Positions 49,025 to 61,968 are shown, counted from the first letter of the stretch. The stretch: 64,000 bases of DNA from Echinometra lucunter (GCA_029962745.1 CM057153.1:7913186-7977185), one strand, 5' to 3'. The notes: generated by a model not told the origin, from the sequence alone. Program-made: numbers and translations.

Positions 49025-49715
49025 AGCCCCCTCACACCTAACCGAATTGCCTGAAATATGCCTTGCGATGGCTGGCGAAAGGCATTTTTTTTTAAATCGT
49101 TTTCAATGGTAACTGATAGTAAATCATATTTACCCTTCGTGTTTGGGTTCGTACACCTTCTGAATTAACAGCTGCGATTATTCAAATTCGCACGGAAATT
49201 TTGAACATGTTTAAAATTTCCCAACGAATTGAAAAATCGTTGGTCATCTGTTTGAATTCGCATCTCTTATTTAGTCTGCGGTAATCGTTCGTTTATCGTT
49301 CGTGTGTTATTATCGCGCATAGTCCCTCATCGCGCTTTTGCCGAAGTGGACCGATCTCAAAAGAACCCCTAACGAAGCAACACGATGACAAACGCCCGAT
49401 CTATTCCCTCGTCTTCGTTTCTAATCGCACGCCATATCAAACCATTGCTCACTGTTCGTTTGTCTTATTGGGTTATATCAACCCTTCGCTCGCCTTCGGC
49501 TGCAATTTACTCAAAGAGGTGAACCGAAAAATCGATTTCCTTCGCATGTCATATTTATCCTTCGCTTACCGTTCGTTGATAAAATTTGACAATAGTTACT
49601 GATCGCATGATTTGACAGAAATTTTATTTGAATTCGTTGAATTCGCGTGCATTTCGTGCATTTTTCCCATTCGTCACCCTTCGTCCGCCTACATTCGGTC
49701 AGGTGTGAGGGGGCT
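49025..49715. mobile_element. 691-bp MITE with AGCCCCCTCACACC ends, TTCG-rich
   Basis: The left end is AGCCCCCTCACACCTAACCG and the right end inversely AGCCCCCTCACACCTGACCG. The interior is conspicuously rich in TTCG/CGAA words (for example CCTTCGCTCGCCTTCGGC near 49481), giving a base pattern unlike any neighbour. No duplication could be fixed (flanks TAA and AAT) and no transposase is visible. Confidence 0.85.
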
Positions 49716-49844
49716 AATAGATGCAAACTACATGTACCTCCATATCTAAGTAATTACTGATTGAATAGAGAAGGTCAAGGATAGAAATATTTCAAAAGCT
49801 GATGAAAAAAGCAACCAATATCTGACTTTCTCAAAGATTCACAC

Positions 49845-50091
49845 CTACACTTTGACCAATGTCAAACACTGTCAGTGGCAGGGTGTATTGATTGTTGTGT
49901 GCAAAGTTCAAAGACACAGTATCTGGACCCAATTTCGTGCTGAATGTAGTTAAACTAATAAATGCAAATTTCCGAATATCAGATGACAATCCGTCAGGCT
50001 TTGCTTCCCGTCTGCGGTCATAAGCTTCCCAAAGTTCGCTCGCACTTTGCTCTCGGTATGACATCTGTGGACTGGAGAGGCTGCCTACCCA
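49845..50091 (-). CDS. possible exon of unidentified gene
   Basis: On the minus strand a frame is open from an acceptor-like site (tctattttttag just above 50091) for 82 codons to a weak donor-like GTAG|GTGTGA at 49845; it reaches a stop only at 49831. The peptide begins WVGSLSSPQMSYREQSASEL, continues with a charged WEAYDRRREAKPDG stretch, and ends with alternating polar/hydrophobic residues (NNQYTLPLTVFDIGQ) that look like beta strands. Base composition and mixed polar/charged content are more coding-like than other open frames in the window. I do not recognise the protein and could not place it in catulin. It could be an exon of a gene nested in, or upstream of, catulin, a fossil of a mobile-element protein, or a chance frame. 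The donor is the weakest part. Confidence 0.28.
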
Positions 50092-52200
50092 CTAAAAAAT
50101 AGACACATTACCACACAATGCCCACAGTTTGCTGCTAGAATCCTGGGTTTAGGTGTATCACATTTCAATCAAGAATTATATTGTTTTCATACTTGGATTA
50201 TTCTGAAAAGCAGCCTTTGTCCTGATGTAATATTATCCAGGGATTCCCAACTTTTAAAAAGTACAAATCTAGTCTTATTTTTTCATATCTAAAAGGTCTT
50301 CCACCAAAGTGCAAAAAAATATATACAGATTTTGAAAATAAAATGGGAAATGAGGGCTATTCTTTCAACCTTTGCTTATCAGTAACCAAGCAACTGAATC
50401 CACTGATTTCATGACCAATCCTTGCATCAATGTGTCTTAATTACATGTAGTACTGCACTTACTCTACATGTATATACATGTATCTCCAACATTCAGGTGC
50501 ATATTATACCACATAAAAAGCATGGTACTTCTAACATAAAAACAAAAAAGCAACAACAGTATTTCTGCTGCAAAGGTCAAGTAAAGCATTGACAGAAAAT
50601 TCTCTAAGGCACTTGCTAGCCATCAGTTTTCCAAATGAAAATCTGCCATCACGATATTTCATCTATTACTCGTGGAATATGATGAATAAGCAGAGACAGC
50701 TCTAGTGAGCACTCTCCTCCTCTTGCCATACTGCAGCATAAGTGAAAAACATGTAATGGAGGTAGGCTCTATGGAGAATCAGGTCTCCTTCTATATAGCA
50801 ATATATCCCAGCCACAGTGCTGCTGCCGTAGAAAATCCAATATTTTCATATCTGCGCTAGTCTCCTTACCAAACCTTATCATGTGGAATTGGGGGAGAGG
50901 GGGGGGGGTGTTACAGTGTTTGTGGCAATAAAGTGTTTCTTTCTAAAATAACATATGGAATCCATCCAAAATTACTTTTCTTCCATTAACAGTAAATGTA
51001 CAACATACTAATACATCTACATGAATTCCACTTACCCTTTTAGCCAGCCCAATATGAATATCAAACTACATGTATGAATTTGCATTAATTTTTTTGTAAA
51101 AGTTGATATCTGTAATGACGATGATACAGCCTGTGGTGATGAAAATGTGTGATCCACTTTCAGTTGTAGTAGGGCAAAACAATCACTTTACTTCACATTT
51201 ATAGTAAAAACAATCACTGTGATAGCCCTGAATAGCTAAATCTTTGAATTAAAAAAAGCTGAAACAATAAGAATTCCATGATTTTCGTCTGTGCTGGTAT
51301 AATGCATGTTTGGTTTTAAAAGACATGTCTGAAGTTTAAAATTGGCACTTTTTCTCTGGTAATTCTGTTACCGAGGTGTTATACATGTACCACAATATTA
51401 TGAATGTAAGAATAAAATTGTTGGAATGAAAGAGCTCACATGAAAGAATGGGCATATTTACAGAGTATTAAATGGTGAGAAGGGAGGCAGAGTACAAAAG
51501 AAACACAGAAAGTCTAAAAATGTTGGTAACGAAATTACACCCTTGCCGTGGAATTGCCCAGTATAGACCTAGAAGACCTGGAAAGAAATTATTGAATATA
51601 TAATCACTAACAATCATGTTTTGGTATGTCACTGTAATGATTTTTTTTTTTCCTCCATGGCCAGGCCAGCAGGAGTACTACTGAACATGTACTGTACTCA
51701 ACACTTGGCAATGTGAACTCTTCACTAAGTTACTTATGTAATTGATTGGACAGGGTTACCATTAATTATGCATTGATTACTCACTGGGCCCACTGAATGT
51801 AAACAAAGGTTAGATACAACAGGGCAATGTAATCAGGTCTGTACTCTGTATGGCCAACAGAATGAGCTACTTGCTTTGTACAAATTTTAACGAATCGTCA
51901 AAATCTTTCAAACATGAAAAGAATAAAATTTCACCACATACAGGACTCGACATTTACAGGCACCCTGTATGCATGGGCCCCCAAATTTTGGTCCGCATCT
52001 CCCAAATTGAAAATGTTAATTAAAACAAGATCTAAAATACATACAAAGCCCAGAACTTCAATCCGAGCCCCCTACCAAAAAAAAGTTGGTGTGCATAGAG
52101 CCCTACCACGCATTGCCTATTGATGGGAAAAGGTGAAGTTTGTAAATATCTTGGTACGTTCAGTTTCATTGCACATACATGTATCTTGCATGCCTCATTG
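50092..52200. other. non-coding span
   Basis: Upstream of the possible 49.9-kb exon on the minus strand. AT-rich, with G run near 50900 and many ACATGTA words. I found no convincing partner exon. Confidence 0.45.
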
Positions 52201-52204
52201 TTAA

Positions 52205-52619
52205 CCCATAGCAGTACAAAGCTTTCTTGAGGTCTAAATTAATCATCTTCAATCCTCAAATTGGTAATACAAATTATTTTATTCCACGTTTACATAGCTT
52301 GAAAAAAATAAATATGGATATAACATAAACCAAAACGAAATATAATTGTCAAATTGAATCAGAAATTGCCGTTTTGAACACAGAAATAGTGATTACATGT
52401 ATATGTTATTCACTGCATTGCCAATTTAAAGATTTTAATGATTAGTTACACTTAAACTGCTCTAATTCGAGAACGCCACACCATACAGCAATGGGAATGG
52501 GCTCAAATTTGTCAGTGGATTTTTCTCTTTCTGCCCATGTATGATATGTACTGTCCAACATTCTGGACCAACAGATACTGCAAAAGCATCTCCTAAAGGT
52601 GACATTGTACCTCTATGGG
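52205..52619 (-). mobile_element. piggyBac-like MITE, family B copy (inverted)
   Basis: 415 bp between TTAA (52201-52204) and TTAA (52620-52623). Both CCC ends are intact: CCCATAGCAGTACAAAG and inversely CCCATAGAGGTACAATG. Relative to family A it is inverted: the TTTCTGCCCATGT word near its right end mirrors ACATGAGCAGAAA. Confidence 0.87.
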
Positions 52620-52629
52620 TTAAAGTTTA

Positions 52630-54305
52630 TTTATAACAAATGATGCTAAGTCTAAAATTTTCAATCTTGAACATACATATATGCTTTATAATTAATCCAT
52701 ACATTTCATTTTAGTCACTACTTCAATATACATATAATTAGGGCTTGAAAAAATGCATACATGTACATGTACATGAAGGTAGACTGAACAGTGAAGATAA
52801 TGGACCCATCTGCATTAACAAATTAAATAATATCTTATGATTTAGATGTAAAAACTGTCAGAATCTTTCAATCACAGCATACATATACATGTACCTCTCA
52901 CACCATTTTTTTACAATTCCATGATTGGACTAAAACAAATAAAAATAACTTTATTCACACCAAATACAATGGATTTATGCCTTGTTCATATACCATTAAC
53001 CTCTCTACAATGGAATGCTTGGTTGCCCATCGGCGACAAATATTTGCTGTAAACATCATTGTGCATGGGATTTGTTGTCGTTTCAATCACTTCTTAGATG
53101 AATTTGCCAAGGGTTAGGGATCAACGCTTTGAGAATCTTTGTGGCAGTGATTGCTCACTTCACCGCCTGGTGAAGTGAATAGGGTCCTTGAATGGTATTT
53201 AATGAAAAAATTTCAAGCCTTTGAGATCTCGAAGGAGATCTTGAGAAGGGCTAAGGTTTCCCCTGGATGCTATCTTTCCCAAATTACTTATCAATGGGGG
53301 TCCTTCCAGGGTTTAAATTGATGGGTATTCTAATTATGCTCAGGGTTATACTTATGGCATCTACATGTACATGTAAATGACCATATGCACCTTCTATAGT
53401 GTGGCAGGGTGAAAAATTGCTCTTTGAATATTTTTGGAAGGGCAACTTGCAGAATTATCAGGACAAGAGGTCCAATGACTCTAAAGAAGAAGTTGTCTAA
53501 CAATACCTAGGTCCAGGACAGACCTTCCCCCACAAGGAGTCACTAGGTCAAGCACCTCCTTGGTAATGTTGATCAGACATTAGCCAAAACTAAAATGGTG
53601 TAAGTTAGAGCAAAAATCGAATCGGATGATCGAATCGGCAGATTAGCTCAAAAATCGAAATTGAATTGAAAATCGGATAAAAAATCCTATGAAAATTTGG
53701 CTGGAAAGAAATGTCTAAAATTTGACAAATTCTAACCCTTAAATCCTAAAAATTTACACATCTTTGATTATCATCTAATTTTGAAGGTTTTATAGTGCAC
53801 ATTTGTCAATGTTTAGTGATTATAACATGCCTCAATCTCAAAGTCTGAAATGATTGTAAAATTAGCTGACAGATATGCGGCAGCCATCTTGACAAGCTTG
53901 TCCAACATTTTTTCAATTTATTCAGTTTATTTCAGAAATATATTTTAATAGCAAACTTTGAAAAAGACCATTTTTGAAAGCTGTTTATTTTTATCTTATT
54001 GTTTTAATGTTATACCAGCCTGTCATCTCAAAATGGCTGCTCACATACAACATACTTTTTTAAATCTCAGTTCAAAGACAATATTTTCACTTTGGAGGCA
54101 AGATAAGTCAAAAAAACATCAACAAACATAGTGTACGATAATCTCAAATGCAAAAATAATCCAGGGTATGGATGTTTTCAATGTCAGTGATCGACAATGA
54201 ATGAATTCAAGCCCTTTTTTGCAGGTATCTATTTTTGTTTTCAAAAGTCATTCAATCTTTCGATTTTTTTTTCTAAAAATCGGCGATCGGCTTTCTCTCC
54301 AGATT
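52630..54305. other. non-coding span
   Basis: No supported gene. At 53610-53690 the sequence is full of ATCGAATCGG/AAAATCGAA words, and TTTTTCTAAAAATCGGCGATC near 54260-54290 may be the matching far end of an unclassified element. Confidence 0.4.
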
Positions 54306-54311
54306 TAAAAA

Positions 54312-55446
54312 ACAAGGCAAACGCCAAGCGTTGTCTCGCCTGCATATTGCAGTCATGAAGAGACTGCATGTCAAAACTATGCTATATGACTTCTGAGGCT
54401 GTCAGCAGTTTAGGGGGTGAATTGTGGTTCTGACAGTTTACATATGCAATAATGGTATAGGCCTACTTTATCCCTAGGAAATCAGATAACACTAAGAATG
54501 CTGTTAATACTATGAAGCTATAATTATTTCCATGCAAGTAAGGAAATGAATGTTAGTGAAAAAGAATGTAACTGATAATAATGTGAGTAAAATTGTAAAA
54601 TTAAATTAATTATTAAGGTGTTATGGCAAACTTATTGTTTGAAAAATGGTATGAATTTGGTGATTCCACGTCAAAGCTATAGAAAGTTATTAGGTGTACA
54701 ACATAGCACAGTGCTAGTTATGAAAAGTTCATTGACCTTTGACCTTTGACCTTAATCAAATTCAACTCACATTCGAACTTGACCTGCACCTTCAAGAGAT
54801 GGACCTCTCATATGAATTTGGCAATCCTACCTCGAAGGTATAGAAAGTTATTGTGTGTACAACATAGCACAGTGCCAGTCATGGAAAGTTCATTGACCTT
54901 TGACCTCTGACCTTATTCAAATTCAACTCATACTCAAACTTGACCTGTGCCTTCAAGAGATGTACCTCTGGTATAAATTTGGTGATCCCACCTCGAAGCT
55001 ATAGAAAGTTATTGTGTGTACAACACAGCACAGTGCCAGTCATGGAAAGTTCATTGACCTTTGACCTTTGACCTTAAACAAATTCAACTCACATTCGAAC
55101 TTGACCTGCACCTTCAAGAGATGGACCTCTTGTATGAATTTGGCAATCCTACCTCGAAGGTATAAAAAGTTATTGTGTGTACAATATAGCACAGTGCCAG
55201 TCATGGAAAGTTCATTGACCTTTGACCTTTGACCTTATTCAAATTCGACTCATATTCGAACTTGACCTGCGCCTTCAAGAGATGGACCTCTGGTATGAAT
55301 TTGGTGATTCCACGTCAAAGCTATAGAAAGTTATTAGGTGTACAACATAGCACAGTGCCAGTTATGAAAAGTTCATTGACCTTTGACCTTTGACCTTAAT
55401 CAAATTCAACTCACATTCGAACTTGACCTGCACCTTCAAGAGATGG
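54312..55446. mobile_element. 1.1-kb element with ~160-bp repeats, copy 2 (right end missing)
   Basis: Nearly identical to 29393-30518 from the first base through the tandem array. It stops inside a repeat unit after CTTCAAGAGATGGA, so the GC-rich right end and second TTGTCTCGCCTGC motif are absent. Its last unit matches the first unit type (GATTCCACGTCAAAGC), unlike copy 1 at that place, pointing to exchange within the array. Confidence 0.88.
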
Positions 55447-55449
55447 ATT

Positions 55450-58400
55450 ACTCTCAATTACACTCACACATGTACATCTAAAAGAAAATGATCCTGGTGT
55501 ACATGTACATGTAAATTAGAAAAGTTTAGACAAAATCGTTTCTGCATGCGATGATAAAACCAAGAACCAGTCCAGATCTGGAAAATAAGGGCAAGCAAAG
55601 TTGAATCCTAGTTTCTTGTCTGGATTTCCAAATTAAAAGGAGGAGGGGGTTCCATGTAATTTGATATTTGATACAATTCCTGCACATACATTGTACACTG
55701 TAAAAATGTATTTGGTTAAAGTTCAAAAAGTTGTTTTGTTTTTAATGTCATAAGCAATCAAAAGACTAAAACTAATGTAAAAAAATACATGATATTAAGG
55801 ATTTTTTGTCACCTCATACACCAAGCACACACCCAATAACATTCATACCATTTTAGAACATTTTTTTTTTAATAAAAAATTTAAGGAGAGCTGAAAAACA
55901 GGGAGGGGACATGAAACAAGGACTTATTTTCATTTGGCCTAATAGAGGAAATATAACCCTGAACAGACCTATTTAGCAACATTCTGCTGTCATTTTGGAC
56001 TACCTCCCGCTATGATTCAAACCAGAAGCTGTGTGCTTATCCCAGCAATATCCCATCTGTTTTGAACATACCCGACAGTCTATTTCAAGTGCAAAGTGCG
56101 GGTCTGGGTCCATGGTACAGCCCTGCTTATGGTCACAGATAGTCTTGCTACCTGACACAGGAGCTTAAGTAATAATATCTTTTTCTTTCTACATAACAAG
56201 ATATTAATTTGGTTATTCTTGGGGTGGCATGAAATGAATTGTATTTACCATGTTCAGATGAACATCCCTTCATTCTGTCTTAATGAATGATTTTGCAGGT
56301 TTGAAGTGTGAATGCTGTACCTACATGTACATGTATGTAAATATAGATGTCTTTTTTTTTGGGGGGGGGGGTCTAGGGTCTACAGCTACAAGCAATCATG
56401 TACAGTACAATCAATATGAAATCTTATACGTTGACTATTCTACTTGCTAAATCATACAAGTACATTATATGCAGAGACTTGCGTAATAAGTGTAATTTCA
56501 CTGAATATTCGCAACAACTCACTTCTACAATCCCTGAAAAGTTAAATGTTTAAGTTTTAGTTTAACTGTAAGAAGATGAACTTTGTGAGTAAAAAAATGA
56601 ATAAAGTTACGTTTTGACTATACAAAACAATCTATTGAAGGAACGTGATCCAGGCATCTAATGTCAGTGCCTGGTAAGCGATTAATTTGTGTCTGGCGGA
56701 CTTTGCTATGACTTCCAATAAATGTCTCTGTACCCTGATCCCTGGATACTCATTTATCATTCCAAACAATGCTCTATTACGTGTATGATAAGGTTTCACA
56801 GGATAGTAAAACTGAGAATGACAAAACTTGGAATATCTATTTCACTGGCAATTTTCTCTGGATATTGCAACAATATATTAATCCAAATGTTCAGATCGGA
56901 AAATAAACCAACATGTGCATAAAGTTAGAACATACTACATGTGTGCCTTCAGGCTCCTCAGAGCAAAAGCTGATAATCTTGACAATTTGCATTTAAATTC
57001 AATTTCAATATGTAGGTTAATACCGACAAAATCAGAACATTTTCTCCGCAGCAAAATCCACTTGGAGTCTACTTGAGAAATGGAACAATGAAAAAGAAGA
57101 TATCCAGAAAGAATACTTTGGTAAAATCACTTTTCAAAAAAAAAATCTGTCTTTTTTTTGCTTCTACTAAAATCTAACCCCCCAAAATAATTCCTCTTCT
57201 CTTTCTTTTCTTTTTTTTCACTTTTTTTTCTTTTGCATTCTGAAGTTTTTTGTTTTTTTTAAATGATAAATTCTAACCTACAAAATTTTCACTGCCTGCT
57301 AGATCAGTTAACTGTGTGCTACTACAAGTATTCAATACTCATCTTCAATTTTATTAAAATACACTACCGGTATACTGTATATTAATGACATTTTCTGTTT
57401 TACAATAAATTAAAACCTCCTATTGACTACTGAAAAATTCAGAAATCATACATTTTATTGCTTGATTTGATCACATAATTTCCTACTACTATTAACATTC
57501 ACCTGTCAAAAACTACTGTATTAACTATTGTCAATGATGCAGTCTGGACAAGTTTGGATGAGTTTTGACGATCTCTAGTACAATTTAGCTTTGCTTGATA
57601 GCATACATCAATACATGTAAGAACAAAGAAAGGGTTGGTCTGTTTTCATTGTCTTCATAAACCACATATATACATGTAGTGGACAAGAAAAAGGACATAC
57701 AGCTGATTGAAGGAACTAAGACTCTGGTTATCTGGTAACAGTCATATCTGATTAAAAATGAAAAATACATGTACATGTACATGTATGAGAAAAGTACTTG
57801 TACATAGAGACGTACTTAAGAAATGTTTGAGGGATTTTTGTTCAGAACTACAAAATCATATTAGATGAACCCTCTGAGCCTATTAAAACTCAGGATAAAA
57901 CTCAGTGAATGAAAATGAAAAAAAAAAAAAAAACATGAAAAAAGAGCCTCATATGATTCATAATATTCTTAATCATTAATCCATTCATATGTACCACACA
58001 CACACACACACACACACACAGTGCAGTACGTGATTGCCCGCGTGATTGCTTCTATTACAGTACATGTATATCAAGTAGAATCAAATTCAGGAAGTTGTGA
58101 TTGCCACTGCTAACTTCCGAGATTCACTCATTATAAGTCCTTCTTCCTATGAGATCGAGCTACTGAACATGTGTACGTGTAATTCATGTACATAAACATG
58201 CCACTTAACCTGTTGCATACTATAGCCCGAGATACATGTAACTTGGCAAGGGTCCATGGAGACATTGAAATGGAACTTTTCATGACGGCTGACTTGCAAA
58301 ATTTGTGAAAATAAAACCATCATAAACCTTTCCTTTTTCAGCGCAAAATAGTTTAGCACAACAAAGCTATAAAGTGGTACTATATCATGCTTGCTCTTTA

Positions 58401-60190
58401 ATTATCATCATAGCTTATGAATACATATGTACTTGCAAGAGAGAGTCAGAGTCAAACAACTTTCATGAGAACCCCTTTTTTTGCTAGCAAAGCAAGTGAT
58501 TTTCATAATCTACCTAACATATCTCAATGGTAAGGACTGGCCACCAGATTTTAGAGGCCACTGATATGAATGACACATACAGGTAGTAACTTTTACTTTT
58601 TTACAATTTACAATTTGAAAAAAATTAAACTTGCTGGTGAATTGGTATCTGAATTAATCGTGATACCATCACTAAGAGAGCACTCAGTCGTGGTTCTCCT
58701 GAAGTGAGTTCACACTTATTATTATTGAAATATGTGTATCGCAGTGCAAAATAATTGTCAATAATTATTTGCAAAATCAAACATTTAGCAAAATGTGTTT
58801 TTTCTCAAAACCAAGCAGAAACTGGGCCATATTCATGTAAGGCATGTGCAATAATAACCATCTCTTTTGACACGTATTAGGACGAGACTGACAATCCTCT
58901 ATCATACTCCTACAACAGGCAGCCTGGTGCTGTTTATCTCTGACACAGACCGGAGGAAGAAGAAGAAGAAGAAGAACAGAAGGTGACATTTGAACATTGT
59001 CTTTAAAAAATATTCTTTAGTAAATTTCAGTTATTTCTTTCAATTTAACCATGCAGATAAAATAACATCGACAAATGTACACACCCAAAGAATGAACAAG
59101 GTAAAACTTGTACTCCTAACTATACATGTATGTTCATAGAGAAAATATCTGATGCCCTATACTGCTGTATTACTGCCTGTAGCCTTTTACAACAATAAAC
59201 AAGTGCAAATCTCCCTTTCCCACAGAAAAACTGCAGCACATATACAGTGCAATATCAAAGAAGGGAAAATGTTAATGAAATATTTTAATTCCATATTTTC
59301 TGAATTTATCATTTTAAGAAGTCATCAAAGAAGAGGGACTTTTTGCATCCTGGTATTTTTTTGTCCTTTTGCCACAAATTGTATCCCTGTGGACCCATGT
59401 GTATTCACCAGCTGTTGGTCGTAAATGAAATACTGGATGGACTTATATTGACCTCCCTCACTGTTCAGTACATAGTATTTTACTGCAATTATATTGTATT
59501 GCAAATGGGAACTCACAACTCAGAAGTTATGTTCTTCCATGCACTACAACCATTTTCTGAACAAATGATAGAAAAGCACCGACAGCCATTAATGAAGATC
59601 GTCTTCCCACTTGATCATAGCTTGGGGAGTTTTCATCCTTACAGTGCAAATAGATACCAATACATTGTATAGTCTCTAATAATTTCATCGGGGGAAACCT
59701 AGTTTGATACCATGTGATGAGGGAAAAGTCCCAAAGTGGCACTTGATAAAAAAGCTTATGTAAACGGTTGAAAAATACATGTACCTCTGTGAGTATAACT
59801 CTCTTGATATGATTTTTCTGTCATTGTTGTTAAATGGGAGCCATGTACAGCTTGATGTACACTGTAAACAGTAGTCAGACCCGGCGTCGAACAAGGACAC
59901 ACACAAAATCTTTGCAAACCCGTTCGGTATCCCGGAAGGTAATCACGCTCTGCATACACAGACTTTAGTTGACCTCAGCAGAGAGAAACAAAATTTCTGA
60001 GTGAACATGCAGCAATAAATCATTGATTTTTGATAAGTTGTAAGTTGTCAAAATACATATAAGAAGTAAAAATTATCAATCAATTATTCAATTTTAAGAC
60101 AAGGTCACTTTCGTAGCTGCGAGAATTCAGCTTCATCACATACGCAATGTAGTCGCGCTTTTTGTCATGAATTCACAAGAATTTCTTACG
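55450..60190. other. non-coding span
   Basis: AT-rich unique sequence with poly-T near 55860, poly-T/poly-G at 56351-56371 and a (CA)n run at 57995-58020. Several open frames of 60-110 codons lack splice support and recognisable content. Confidence 0.5.
57995..58020. repeat. (CA)n microsatellite
   Basis: Thirteen uninterrupted CA dinucleotides. Confidence 0.95.
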
Positions 60191-60199
60191 CCCGCTTGT

Positions 60200-60228
60200 A
60201 CAGCGCTGTCACTTCGCGACAGCGCTGT
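60200..60228. repeat. small perfect hairpin ACAGCGCTGTC
   Basis: ACAGCGCTGTC and its exact complement GACAGCGCTGT flank a 7-base loop ACTTCGC. Each arm is itself a near-palindrome (CAGCGCTG). GC-rich in an AT-rich setting. Confidence 0.8.
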
Positions 60229-60680
60229 TATGTAAACAGGTAAATGTCTGATACATTACAACATCAAGCTCGCACAGCCAGGTCTACTCCCTAATGCTTT
60301 ACAATCACTGAAGCAGTCCACATAAAAGTCATCTTTAATGATGTTTATTAACAAGAGTCAACAGATGCCTGGACACTCACTCTGGAGGGAACAATATTAT
60401 TAATCAGCCTTCTTATTAATGGTTCTTCTTCCAATTCCTCTACTTTCTGACTTTTCCAGAATTCATCAGCAATTTAAGGGAATTTGTAAAATAATCTCTC
60501 CCTTTTTATTACTGTCATGCAATCACGTCTCATCTCTAACGTTAGGCAAGCCCGATCGGCCAGCCCTTGGTCTTGGCCTTGCTGAGCCCGAGCCGAGAGT
60601 GTCAGAAGATCGACTGTGGATGTGGCTGCAGATAAGAATTAGGCAGTGTATACAGCCACACGCGTGTGTCTTTACCTTAC

Positions 60681-61165
60681 GGCCACACGCGTGTGGTTGT
60701 ATCCACAGCATCGACATGAGGATACAGCCACACTCAACTGAATTCCCACTTATACTCTGCGCCGCTACAGCTATCGCTAGTGTGTATGTATGCACTGCAC
60801 AAGCGATGTGTAAATTCATGCGACAGTGTGTTGCCAATCCCCCAAACTCGGATCGTCACGAAGGTTTTATCTCTTGAAATTCACTGAAATACAAACGATA
60901 TTGTACTATATTGTCACCTCCTTGCTGACCAGGTGAGAATGAAGTGAAAATATTGTTTGTATAATAAGTGAAATCGAGAGATAAAACCTTCGTGACGATC
61001 CCAGTTTTGCAAGTCGCAACACATACCATCGCATGAATACACATCGCTTGTGCAGTGCAGTGCACACTAGCGATAGCTGTCGCGGCACAGACTTCAAGTG
61101 GGAATTCAGACAAGTGTGGCTGTATCCTGATATCAATGCTGTGGATACAACCACACGCGTGTGGC
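60681..61165. repeat. long inverted repeat with CACACGCGTGTG palindromes
   Basis: The left arm 60681-60877 and right arm 60974-61165 are clearly complementary (GGCCACACGCGTGTGGTTGT; GGATACAGCCACAC; AGCTATCGCTAGTGTG; GATCGTCACGAAGGTTTTAT). Weaker pairing continues inward to about 60905/60945. The palindrome CACACGCGTGTG occurs in both arms and once more just outside at 60658-60669. Frames through both arms on both strands are mirror artefacts. Confidence 0.92.
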
Positions 61166-61597
61166 CATAAGTAGCGATGCCAACACATTTTTAATTCTAA
61201 AAAAAATCATATGGTTGATTGTACTCATTTTGAAGCTTATGTCATTCTCTATAACATTAGGGTACGATTTTTCATTGTTTCTCGCTTATATGCAAATTAT
61301 CGCCAAATCAATTAGCCGAATTACAGATTTTTTTCTGCCTGATTATTCACGTGGGGATGCGTAGTGTAAAATATTTTTTTCTGTATAAAAATGAAAATCT
61401 CACCCTTTATGTCTTATTGTCTAATCTTCTACATATGTATGTACATGTTTTTATGGTAAAACAGACTTTAATGGCCATTTACATTATAGTTAATCAGTAG
61501 ACTATGCAAATCACTCAATATGAATTATGCTAATGTCTGCAGAATTCCAAATATTGGCCTCATCTAGCCAAAGATGAGCTGACAAGTCTGACATTGC

Positions 61598-61631
<34 letters not shown>
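61598..61631. repeat. (AT)n then (AC)n microsatellite
   Basis: A run of AT dinucleotides to about 61624 followed by a few AC units. A shorter AT run recurs at the duplication junction near 61788-61799. Confidence 0.93.
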
Positions 61632-61632
<1 letters not shown>

Positions 61633-61968
61633 AATACCTACAAAATACATGCAATGAAGACATGAATAACATGTCTGTTGTTCTCAAATGTTATATTCTG
61701 AATTATATAAATACAGTGAGCAAAACATGTTGATGTACACAATTTATTTTGTAACATTTACTGTGACCCATTTTTACTATACAGATGTATATATATATAC
61801 AAATACCTACAAAATACATGCAATGAAGACATGAATAACATGTCTGTTGTTCTCAAATGTTATATTCTGAATTATATAAATACAGTGAGCAAAACATGTT
61901 GATGAACTCAATTTATTTTGTAACATTTACTGTGACCCATTTTTACTTTACAGATGTATGCCTTGTTG
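61631..61968. repeat. 169-bp tandem duplication
   Basis: Two nearly identical units start CAAATACCTACAAAATACAT at 61631 and 61800 and share ATGAATAACATGTCTGTTGT. An AT microsatellite stands before each unit, suggesting slippage or unequal exchange between the runs. Confidence 0.93.

Noticed and set aside
60419..61188. Several overlapping frames with PHACGCIH-type peptides on both strands
   Set aside because: They are produced by the two complementary arms of the long inverted repeat.
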